Shown here one piece after another: positions 1 to 5,892 of a stretch of DNA of 13,674 nt. Numbering within the stretch: position 1 is the first letter of the stretch; every line of letters begins with the position of its first letter. The stretch is from CAYNTG01 sp964400105 (GTDB lineage Bacteria > UBP14 > UBA6098): positions 1 to 13,674 of the forward strand of contig CAYNTG010000063.1 in NCBI GenBank assembly GCA_964400105.1. Reading direction: 5' to 3'. The position numbers were made by a program, and so were the translations under genes. The notes under the pieces were generated by a model. That model saw only the letters and a program-made list of their open reading frames with translations. It made no database searches and was not told the DNA's origin.

Positions 1-221
1 ATGCCGGAGGTGACGGAGGCGGAGGGTTGCCAAATATAAACCCCTTGTCGCTGCGCGACATCCCCCTTGTTAAGGGGGACGGGTTCTGTGCCTCCCTTAA
101 CAAGGGAGGTGGCCGAAGGCCGGAGGGTTTCCACCATCCGGCCCGCGATATCGAATATCTCTATTTCCGCTCCCGCGCCGGGCAGCCTGCCGAAAAATGC
201 GCGCGAAATCTTAATAATCAT
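1..221 (-). pseudogene. Out-of-frame type-IX-like sorting-domain fragment, runs off the left edge
   Basis: The minus strand is open from an ATG at 221-219 to the window edge (73 codons). The product reads MIIKIS ... AEIEIFDIAGRMVETL ... GVYIWQPSASVTSG. This matches, in order, the C-terminal sorting domain of the metalloprotease at 5893-9105 (AVRIS ... VEIFDIAGRLVADL ... VIWQPEKSVGSG). The usual YPNPFN start is missing, and an in-frame TAA lies just upstream of the ATG. Homology therefore begins about where the ORF does. The ATG overlaps the last codons of the upstream lipoprotein gene, in a different frame, and I see no ribosome binding site of its own. Such domains normally sit at the C terminus of large secreted proteins, so this is more likely a remnant cut loose by frameshift, deletion or recombination than an independent gene. 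An assembly error at the junction, or a short translationally coupled gene, are the alternatives. The last part of the domain lies outside the window. Confidence 0.55.
62..121. repeat. Inverted pair of short palindromes inside the sorting-domain fragment
   Basis: There are two perfect hairpins. The first is CCCCCTT-GTT-AAGGGGG (62-78). The second is CCTCCCTT-AAC-AAGGGAGG (91-109). The second is close to the reverse complement of the first, so they form a head-to-head pair separated by 12 nt. A third small hairpin, GGCC-GAA-GGCC, follows at 111-121. The pair stays in frame with the minus-strand sorting-domain reading, where it encodes SLVKGG and PLNKGD between the AGRMVETL strand and the YIWQP strand. 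It resembles dispersed REP/BIME-like palindromes. Copy number cannot be judged from one window. Confidence 0.75.
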
Positions 222-2079
222 AGAAATTTATCTCGAAGGCACTCTCTTCATTACAATAATAGCCTGTACATTCCTCCCAAGAACTATCCACATAACGATC
301 ATATCTACGCTCAAAATCGGAGATATGGTTGCAGACCCCCGTGCCATTGAGTGTGAAGCAGATAGGGTATCCCGGACCGTAATAATTTCCATGCATCGGA
401 ATGTTGGTTACTGGACACGAAAAAGCGAGAACATTTGTAAAACCAACATTATTTTCTGTTCTGGTGAACTCATAACCTGTTAGTTCTCCTGCAATGGGAT
501 CAACTGTTATAGTTACTTCAGTTTCTATTTCTGTTTCACCATGTTCGGTATAGTAGCCATAAAAAGTATTACCGGAAAAACTGCCATCGAAATGATCTGT
601 ACCTTCGCCCGTATAGTTCGCAAGATCGAAGTCATCATCCCACGATCCACCTGCGGAATTATGATACCTGCCGACAAAAATGAGGCGTATTGTGATATGT
701 GTAAATACCGATAGGTCTATAGCGCTTCCGATAGTGAATTCCACGCCGTTGGTTTCCGAACCGTCAACCACGACTTTCACAATCACAATGCCCTCCGCCA
801 ATCCGGCGGGGACTGCGACTCTGATAAGTGTATCCGACCACGCGGAAATATCCGTTGCCACGACAGTTCCAAACCGGACTTGAGCCTCTGTATTTCCAAA
901 GCCCACACCCTCGATTGTTACAATGGTATCTTCCATACCGCTCGTCGGGGTGATGGATGTTATGTTAAATGGTTTCCAGAGCGTCATGGTGTCGGCGCCG
1001 CTGTATAGAAGGGCCACCCAGCGGGAATATTCAGTATCGTAATATAAGCGATCGCTGCCGGAATCCCATTCTCCAATCGTGAGCGGATTCTCAAGAGTCG
1101 TGTCGCACATTTGCCCAAAGAAATCCTCAGTCCATACAGCGTCTGCCGAATCCCAAACCGCCCAGCTATATGCTGTAACGGCGCTTGCACCACTGAAATT
1201 AACAAGGTCGGTTGGCCAATTGCCAAGAGCGCCATAACAAAACCCCAGAGATATAAAGGATTTTTCGTATGTGAAGTCATTGGCGGCGGCGAAGAATGCC
1301 CCATCTATAGTATAGTAAGTTGAACTATCGCGGGTACCCATGTGAATGAGTCCACTTGCAAGGTAATCGTATATAGTCAAGTCCGTTGAGCGGTTAACGG
1401 TTTCACCCGTCCAGAGATATACACTCTGGATGTCCGCTTCCGAAGGCCAAATATTTCCGTGTGATGAAATCCTGATAATGCCGTAGTCATCGAGCAGGCC
1501 CATCGTGTTGAACCAGCTAAAAGTGCATTCTGCGTTCTTATAGACTTCGAAGTTATCATATCCCGCTTGTGCAAAAACAGCATTGGCGGAGTCTATTACC
1601 TCGTCTTCCCAATAACCAAACTCAGTATAGAAGGCCGAGAGATAGAGAGTTTTCTTGGATTTTGGACATACGGAACCAGTTGCGGTGTGGCTTTTTATTG
1701 AGCTGCGATTTCTCCCGGTCGCACGATCTAAATCGCCGGAGTAACTGCGCTTTGGATCGAGTAATAGAGTGCCGGCAAATCCGGCTTCCCATTGGATATT
1801 AATGCCCTGCGATGTTACGATAGCCCATTCTATCAATGTGTCGGACGACATGGTTGCAACGATGCTATCCTTTGCGGAAGCAGTGTCCATTTCGGAAAGA
1901 AGGTTTTCAAGCCCGGTGTAATATTCGAGCTGGCTTTGCCGGATATCATCGAGTTGCTGTAATTGCTCTTCGGTGGGTTCGTCCCCGTTGTCCGGAGTAG
2001 TAGGTTCCTTTGAACATGCTACGATTAGGAGCATCGCTATTACCAACGTAAACAAAGCAATCCATATATTTCTTTTCAT
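211..2079 (-). CDS. Lipoprotein with clan CD (caspase/gingipain-like) cysteine peptidase motifs and IPT/TIG domain
   Basis: The start chosen is the ATG at 2079, giving 622 residues. It has AGAAAGG 6 nt upstream and begins a clear lipoprotein signal: MKRN, a hydrophobic run, and a lipobox IVAC with Cys22. The open frame extends 111 codons further upstream, but that part crosses palindromic repeats and looks non-coding. Residues 23-35 are an acidic, Pro/Thr-rich tether and about 36-90 is probably helical. Residues 142-310 show the clan CD pattern: a strand (TLYLSAFY), a helix, then a hydrophobic strand ending in His-Gly (IIRISSHG, His207), then a second hydrophobic strand ending in Cys (FISLGFC, Cys281), then GASAVTAYSWAVWDSADA, as seen after the catalytic Cys in caspase-like proteins. 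Residues 373-451 form an IPT/TIG Ig-like domain. Residues 455-622 are an unrecognised Cys-containing, probably beta-rich domain. The protein is inferred to be anchored on a membrane, facing away from the cytoplasm. The lipoprotein call is firm; peptidase activity is inferred from motifs. Its 3' end overlaps an out-of-frame sorting-domain fragment. Confidence 0.85.
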   Translation of the reverse strand: MKRNIWIALFTLVIAMLLIVACSKEPTTPDNGDEPTEEQLQQLDDIRQSQLEYYTGLENLLSEMDTASAKDSIVATMSSDTLIEWAIVTSQGINIQWEAGFAGTLLLDPKRSYSGDLDRATGRNRSSIKSHTATGSVCPKSKKTLYLSAFYTEFGYWEDEVIDSANAVFAQAGYDNFEVYKNAECTFSWFNTMGLLDDYGIIRISSHGNIWPSEADIQSVYLWTGETVNRSTDLTIYDYLASGLIHMGTRDSSTYYTIDGAFFAAANDFTYEKSFISLGFCYGALGNWPTDLVNFSGASAVTAYSWAVWDSADAVWTEDFFGQMCDTTLENPLTIGEWDSGSDRLYYDTEYSRWVALLYSGADTMTLWKPFNITSITPTSGMEDTIVTIEGVGFGNTEAQVRFGTVVATDISAWSDTLIRVAVPAGLAEGIVIVKVVVDGSETNGVEFTIGSAIDLSVFTHITIRLIFVGRYHNSAGGSWDDDFDLANYTGEGTDHFDGSFSGNTFYGYYTEHGETEIETEVTITVDPIAGELTGYEFTRTENNVGFTNVLAFSCPVTNIPMHGNYYGPGYPICFTLNGTGVCNHISDFERRYDRYVDSSWEECTGYYCNEESAFEINFYDY

Positions 2080-2149
2080 TTTAGGCCTTTCTTTTTTTAT
2101 TTCACTCGCGGGAGTGCATTTATTTGAGGTTCTGCGCATTTTCATATCC

Positions 2150-2178
2150 AAGGTAGTTCGCCAATCGCCTTTTGTCAA
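2150..2178 (-). promoter_or_regulatory. Possible promoter of the caspase-like lipoprotein gene
   Basis: Reading the minus strand, a perfect TTGACA (2178-2173) is followed after 17 nt by TACCTT (2155-2150), which matches TATAAT at only three positions. The predicted RNA would start near 2143, giving a leader of about 65 nt. That leader holds a small CACTC/GAGTG hairpin. The -35 box is convincing and the -10 box is weak. Confidence 0.35.
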
Positions 2179-2201
2179 GCGTCTATGTCCAGCCAGCCGT
2201 G

Positions 2202-2234
2202 GTCGGCAGGGCCGACAGCCACCGGCAATGCCGG
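2202..2234. repeat. Tandem GC-rich hairpins
   Basis: GTCGGC-AGG-GCCGAC (2202-2216) is a perfect 6-bp stem. It is closely followed by CCGGC-AAT-GCCGG (2222-2234). The pair has no adjacent T-run, so it is not a canonical terminator. It resembles dispersed intergenic palindromes. Confidence 0.55.
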
Positions 2235-2391
2235 AGATGTTTGTGCTCAACGGCTTCGCCGATTCGCTCCCTTCAATCACGTTATTTGTAACCACCCATG
2301 TCTTTTTCCCTCGATGAATGGTTTGCGTTCGAGAGCAATCTGACCGCCAGGTCCACGAAAAATTGTTTCGGTTATTTCGGTCGTTCGTAGA

Positions 2392-2440
2392 GGCGGTTTG
2401 TGAACCGCCCATTCCCCCACGGATCGTTCGAGAACGACCC
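2392..2440. repeat. Composite palindromic repeat
   Basis: GGCGGTT-TGTG-AACCGCC (2392-2409) is a perfect 7-bp stem. After a short C-rich spacer comes a second hairpin with arms GGATCGTTC and GAACGACCC (2421-2429 and 2432-2440) and one A-C mismatch. Side-by-side palindromes like these are typical of dispersed intergenic elements. Confidence 0.6.
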
Positions 2441-2532
2441 GGAAGGGCTTAATTCAAGCTCGGTCGTCGATAACAAAAGCTAATATCGCATAAGAAGATT
2501 ATCGATTTTCGAGTGGCCGACCAAACCGACGG

Positions 2533-2555
2533 GCCGACGAGAAATTCTCGTCGGC
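2533..2555. repeat. 11-bp perfect palindrome downstream of the carboxyltransferase gene
   Basis: The arms GCCGACGAGAA (2533-2543) and TTCTCGTCGGC (2545-2555) are perfectly complementary around a single A. It lies about 80 nt past the stop codon of the minus-strand carboxyltransferase gene. No T-run follows on the minus strand, so a rho-independent terminator is doubtful. It could still end or stabilise the transcript. Confidence 0.6.
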
Positions 2556-2634
2556 GCGACGTCCCAAGGCGACACTTATCCACAAAATTAGGACATGGGA
2601 TTAACGCGACTTTAAGTGATTCGGGAGAAATCGG

Positions 2635-4323
2635 CTAACTCGCGTAGTATTCCTCCGGCGCAATCTGGTAATTACCCTCGATACCGGACAGAATCTTCGT
2701 GAATTCCTTTTCGCGGATCTTAAATTCGGCATCGAAAATCTTTTTTTGTTCGTCATCGAACATCTTGCGCTTTTTGGATTCGAGATATTTGGTCGCGACC
2801 GCCGGGAAAAGTTCGAGCAGAAGCATCTCCTTCTCGGTCTCCGCAAGTCTCACGCCGCCGCAATCCTCGAGAATGGGATTATCCGGTTTTACATAATTCG
2901 ACGTATCGTATGGGACTTCCTCCGGCGAGCCGGTAATCTTCTTTCGGAACTCGGGATCGACCGGTATCGGGGTTTTGCCATAGCCGCCGCGAACGAGGTT
3001 GACGAACTGTGCCGAGGTCATGGCATAGAAACTGTCCCCCTTGGCCTGACTTATCACGCTGTTCACGGCCTGAACGCCGACGATCTGGCTCGTGGGTGTA
3101 ACCAAAGGCGGACATCCTGAATCGACCCTGACGGTGGGAACCGTTTTCAAAACGGTATTGAAGAGATGGGACATGCCCATAGTATCGATCTGCGAAACCA
3201 TATTCGAATACATCCCGCCGGGGATTTGAGCCTCTTTGACGATCTGGTTTGGCTTCGGGAAATGAAAGTAATCCTCGATTGCGTGTGTCGCTTCGAGGAG
3301 CGGGTCGATTTTCTCTTCGATGGCTGCCTTGACGGCCTCGTCGAATAGCCTGTCGATTTTCGGTGGAATTTTGTCCTTCGAGATATCGAAGACTATCGGC
3401 ATTTGACCGGTCTTGTCGAAATCCGCCAGCTCCTCGCGGATTCCGCGAAGCTCGTAATTGATCTTGCCGACCGCTTCGAGATTGACGCCGGTCTCGATCC
3501 CGAGCTTATCGCAGAAAATCTGAATCAGCTCGAACGACGGTGCCGCAGGGCCTTCCGCAAAATTCATGATCACGGTATCGACGATGTCCGCGCCGTTTAA
3601 AATCGCAAGAAAAGCCGAAGCAAGGCCGTATCCGGGCGTGCAGTGGCTATGGTGATCGATCGGTATCTTCACCTTCTTTTTAAGCTCGCGATATAGCTTA
3701 CCCGCGATTTTTGGGTGAATCAGGCCAGCCATATCCTTGATTGTGATCATATCCGCGCCGATGCTCTCGAGCTCGAGAGATTTATTAACGAAATAATCGA
3801 TCCCGAAAACCGATTTTGGCAGCTTTTTGCCGGATAAAAATCCCTTAACACGCTCGCCGAACGTAAAATGAGGATCGGTGGTGTAGCACACCGCGCAGTC
3901 GGTCTTGGCACCATTTTTTCGCACGACCTCGATCGTCGAACGCATATTGTCGATGTCGTTCAGGGCGTCGAAGATGCGCATAATATCGACGCCTGTTTCG
4001 ATAGCGACCCGATTGAATCCCTCGATAGCCTCTTCGGGATAGGGATTATATCCGAAAAGATTTCGTCCCCGCGAAAGCGCCGTCAATAATGACGTATCGC
4101 CGACGCCCTCCTTGATCTTTGCAAGGCGATCCCACGGATTTTCGCCGAGATAACGCATCGTCGAGTCGGGAACGGCGCCTCCCCAAACCTCCATGGCATA
4201 GAAATTCGCTTCGCGGTAAAAAGGCAGCACCCTATCGATCTGATTTTGGTTCATCCTTGTGGCCAGCTGGGATTGCTGCCCATCCCGGAGGGTAAGATCG
4301 CGGATCAATATATTCTTACGCAT
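2635..4323 (-). CDS. Biotin-dependent carboxyltransferase subunit (PycB/OadA/transcarboxylase 5S family), no biotinyl domain
   Basis: This 562-residue protein belongs to the family that moves a carboxyl group between carboxybiotin and a 2-oxoacid: pyruvate carboxylase subunit B, oxaloacetate decarboxylase alpha, or methylmalonyl-CoA transcarboxylase 5S. Residues 1-300 form the TIM-barrel carboxyltransferase domain. Visible there are RDGQQSQLATRM with the metal-ligand Asp14, VWGGA (46-50), the lysine expected to be carbamylated in TIKDMAG (Lys196), and the metal-binding His-x-His at 225 and 227 (HSHCTPG). The conserved PYC/OADA region follows, with IPGGMYSNM (367-375) and PPLVTPTSQIVGVQAV (405-420). 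The C terminus stops after IAPEEYYAS, with no MKM biotin-attachment motif, so biotin must be carried by another protein. Most relatives have RDAHQS where this has RDGQQS. GGGAGGA lies 7 nt before the ATG and a strong promoter candidate lies upstream. The family is certain; which reaction is catalysed is not. Confidence 0.9.
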   Translation of the reverse strand: MRKNILIRDLTLRDGQQSQLATRMNQNQIDRVLPFYREANFYAMEVWGGAVPDSTMRYLGENPWDRLAKIKEGVGDTSLLTALSRGRNLFGYNPYPEEAIEGFNRVAIETGVDIMRIFDALNDIDNMRSTIEVVRKNGAKTDCAVCYTTDPHFTFGERVKGFLSGKKLPKSVFGIDYFVNKSLELESIGADMITIKDMAGLIHPKIAGKLYRELKKKVKIPIDHHSHCTPGYGLASAFLAILNGADIVDTVIMNFAEGPAAPSFELIQIFCDKLGIETGVNLEAVGKINYELRGIREELADFDKTGQMPIVFDISKDKIPPKIDRLFDEAVKAAIEEKIDPLLEATHAIEDYFHFPKPNQIVKEAQIPGGMYSNMVSQIDTMGMSHLFNTVLKTVPTVRVDSGCPPLVTPTSQIVGVQAVNSVISQAKGDSFYAMTSAQFVNLVRGGYGKTPIPVDPEFRKKITGSPEEVPYDTSNYVKPDNPILEDCGGVRLAETEKEMLLLELFPAVATKYLESKKRKMFDDEQKKIFDAEFKIREKEFTKILSGIEGNYQIAPEEYYAS

Positions 4324-4367
4324 AAATAAATCCTCCCGTGCGTCGATTTTGTCTTAATTAGCTTTTG

Positions 4368-4395
4368 ATTATAGAAATAAAACGACTGCTTTCAA
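4368..4395 (-). promoter_or_regulatory. Sigma70-type promoter for the carboxyltransferase gene
   Basis: On the minus strand TTGAAA (4395-4390) is followed after 16 nt by a perfect TATAAT (4373-4368). Transcription would start near 4361, giving a leader of about 38 nt that includes the GGGAGGA ribosome binding site. It lies in the 132-nt gap after the radical SAM gene, so the carboxyltransferase gene probably has its own transcript even if read-through also occurs. Confidence 0.7.
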
Positions 4396-4455
4396 CTATT
4401 TTAAACCATTGAATTATCTTCACATGAATATCTTTCCACTTTTCTTATATCCTAT

Positions 4456-5526
4456 TCAATGTCGTCGTTTTTTATCGACAAAAGAACGCCAGAAAAACAC
4501 TACTTTTTCCGCAAAAGTCCTGCTAACATAACACGAAGCGGTGCAATTATATCGACACAGAACCGTCTTTTCGCGCTCGATCTTCGCCTGTGGGCTATAC
4601 CATAGCTCACTGATCTTACTTTCCCGGATATTCCCGATTCGCGTTAAAATATGGTTGCAGAATTGGACATCGCCGTCCGAAAGAATCTCTAAAAGCCTCA
4701 AGCCCACAGTGCATGGCTTTCTCCGGCGAGATTGAACCGTTCCGATTTTATTCCACGAATCGAACTGGCGCTTTGTATTCACGAGCGGATACCCCGCTCT
4801 TTTCATATCGAGGAGCCTCGTAAAAACTTCTTCCACGCCGTCCAAACCGGCGATATCCATCCCGACCGTCTCGTCCGTCCGAACCACCAGCGGCTGGATG
4901 TTCATCATCGTCGCGCCCCACGATACCGCCTTCTCCAAAAGCTCCGGCATCGACTCGAAATTCAATTTGCTCATCGTCGGTTTCACCGAGATCGCGATCC
5001 TTACGCCGGCTTTCTCCGATGCATCCCGCAGAAATCCGATCCCGGCAATCACCTTTTTCAAAAAGCCTTCCCGACCTCTAAGCTCGTCGTGAACCGCATG
5101 GAACGGCGAATCGACAGAGATATTGACGTTGTTCGGGCGACAATCGACGATCTTTTCGGCGATCTCGCGCGTTATCATGCCGGCATTCGTTACCATCCCG
5201 GCCGATAAACCGTTCTGCCCGCACCATTTCAGGATGTCCAAAAAATCATTCTTCATCAATACCTCGCCGCCCGTGAATTGGACGTGAGCGCCGGGAGAAA
5301 ATCGTTTCAGGTCGCGAAGCGCTTCGATCCATACCGAAGCTGGCAACTCCTCAGGATAGTGCTCCAACCGCCAGTGATCGCACATCTTACATCGAGCGTT
5401 GCATCGGTATGTTAAAAGACAATATACCTGCACGGGCTTTGTTATATCTAAACCCGAGGTCAGATATAGCCTCTCCGCAAGCTCTTGACGAACGTTCGTC
5501 AATCCAACTCTAATAGCTTTTCTCAT
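4456..5526 (-). CDS. Radical SAM protein with SPASM/Twitch-like C-terminal cysteines
   Basis: From the ATG at 5526 the protein has 356 residues. This start is preferred because GGAG lies 6 nt upstream. An ATG four codons earlier (5538) lacks a good ribosome binding site. The radical SAM core has the cluster-binding CNARCKMC motif (Cys42, Cys46, Cys49 on this numbering) and the SAM-contacting FTGGE (84-88), followed by alternating strands and helices with NISVDSP. The C-terminal part has CTVG (Cys272), FCN (Cys290) and C-x3-C-x3-C (Cys324, 328, 332), a pattern like the auxiliary-cluster SPASM/Twitch domain found in peptide- and protein-modifying enzymes. The final segment is basic and partly aromatic (VVFFW ... 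DKKRRH). No precursor peptide gene is visible beside it, so the substrate is unknown. It lies 132 nt upstream of the carboxyltransferase gene and is divergent from the metalloprotease gene. Confidence 0.88.
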   Translation of the reverse strand: MRKAIRVGLTNVRQELAERLYLTSGLDITKPVQVYCLLTYRCNARCKMCDHWRLEHYPEELPASVWIEALRDLKRFSPGAHVQFTGGEVLMKNDFLDILKWCGQNGLSAGMVTNAGMITREIAEKIVDCRPNNVNISVDSPFHAVHDELRGREGFLKKVIAGIGFLRDASEKAGVRIAISVKPTMSKLNFESMPELLEKAVSWGATMMNIQPLVVRTDETVGMDIAGLDGVEEVFTRLLDMKRAGYPLVNTKRQFDSWNKIGTVQSRRRKPCTVGLRLLEILSDGDVQFCNHILTRIGNIRESKISELWYSPQAKIEREKTVLCRYNCTASCYVSRTFAEKVVFFWRSFVDKKRRH

Positions 5527-5554
5527 TTTAAGCTCCATAAAATTTAATCCAAAT

Positions 5555-5582
5555 AAGATACATCTACGAAATAATTTAGCAA
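5555..5582 (-). promoter_or_regulatory. Weak promoter candidate for the radical SAM gene
   Basis: On the minus strand TTGCTA (5582-5577) and TATCTT (5560-5555) are 16 nt apart, the same spacing as the two stronger promoters in the window. Each box matches the consensus at only four positions. Confidence 0.3.
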
Positions 5583-5649
5583 CTATTTTGGATTGTTTCC
5601 GATTCAGTCCTACGGACAGCCGATGTGCTCGACCCGTTCCATTATCAAC

Positions 5650-5691
5650 TGGCGCAGCCCTACGGATTTCCTTCGGTCACACGCTGCGCCA
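5650..5691. repeat. Stem-loop repeat carrying TTTCCTTCGGTCAC
   Basis: TGGCGCAGC (5650-5658) and GCTGCGCCA (5683-5691) form a perfect 9-bp stem. The 24-nt loop contains TTTCCTTCGGTCAC at 5667-5680. The same 14 bases recur at 13634-13647, also between GC-rich inverted arms, so this is probably a dispersed element rather than a gene-specific structure. TCCTACGGA nearby (5608-5616) echoes CCTACGGA in the loop. Confidence 0.6.
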
Positions 5692-5745
5692 CTACTAATT
5701 TCTAAATACACACAATATGTTACAAAATCAAAAAGTCGAGGATAC

Positions 5746-5773
5746 TTGAAATCGGCAGATAATTATATATAAT
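5746..5773 (+). promoter_or_regulatory. Sigma70-type promoter of the metalloprotease gene
   Basis: TTGAAA (5746-5751), a 16-nt spacer and a perfect TATAAT (5768-5773), in AT-rich surroundings. Transcription would start near 5780, about 110 nt before the ATG. The box pair and spacing are identical to the promoter at 4368-4395. Confidence 0.7.
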
Positions 5774-5856
5774 AAAATGTCAATCTATCCCTTCCTTATA
5801 CGGAGGACTATTTATCGAGCTTTCGCTCATGGTTTAGTATAGTTGCTCTCATTCCA

Positions 5857-5878
5857 AGCAGACTCTCTGCTGTTTTTT
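5857..5878 (+). promoter_or_regulatory. Terminator-like hairpin in the metalloprotease leader
   Basis: AGCAGA-CTC-TCTGCT (5857-5871) is a perfect 6-bp stem followed by GTTTTTT. It lies only 5 nt before the GGAGGT ribosome binding site (5884-5889). A U-tract hairpin between promoter and gene could act as an attenuator. With a 6-bp stem it could also be chance. No alternative pairing was established. Confidence 0.35.
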
Positions 5879-5892
5879 CTATCGGAGGTAAA

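Larger units (their letters stand above)
2080..2634. other. Intergenic region rich in palindromic repeats
   Basis: This 555-bp stretch separates two minus-strand genes. It holds a promoter candidate, at least four separate perfect or near-perfect hairpins (listed individually) and an isolated perfect DnaA-box-like TTATCCACA at 2576-2584. An open frame continues from the lipoprotein gene as far as 2412, but its translation is rich in Arg, Cys and Thr and lacks any recognisable domain, so I do not count it as coding. No clear U-tract terminator for the upstream carboxyltransferase gene is visible. Confidence 0.7.
5527..5892. other. Divergent intergenic region with regulatory signals
   Basis: This region separates the minus-strand radical SAM gene from the plus-strand metalloprotease gene. 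It holds a weak minus-strand promoter, a stem-loop repeat (5650-5691), a strong plus-strand promoter (5746-5773) and a leader of roughly 110 nt with a terminator-like hairpin. I see no gene in it. Confidence 0.75.

Noticed and set aside
62..109. CRISPR repeats or a transposon terminal pair
   Set aside because: The palindromes are short, head-to-head and without spacers of regular length. There are no cas genes, transposase or target-site duplications.
2080..2412. The 111-codon upstream extension of the lipoprotein reading frame
   Set aside because: It crosses several palindromic repeats, has an unlikely composition, and would bury a perfect lipoprotein signal peptide in the middle of the protein. 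The ATG at 2079 has a plausible ribosome binding site.
2533..2555. Rho-independent terminator of the carboxyltransferase gene
   Set aside because: The stem is strong, but no T-run follows it on the minus strand. It is listed as a repeat instead.
2576..2584. Perfect DnaA-box-like TTATCCACA, a possible replication origin
   Set aside because: Only one perfect box is present, with no AT-rich unwinding region and no dnaA, dnaN or similar neighbours, so this is probably chance.
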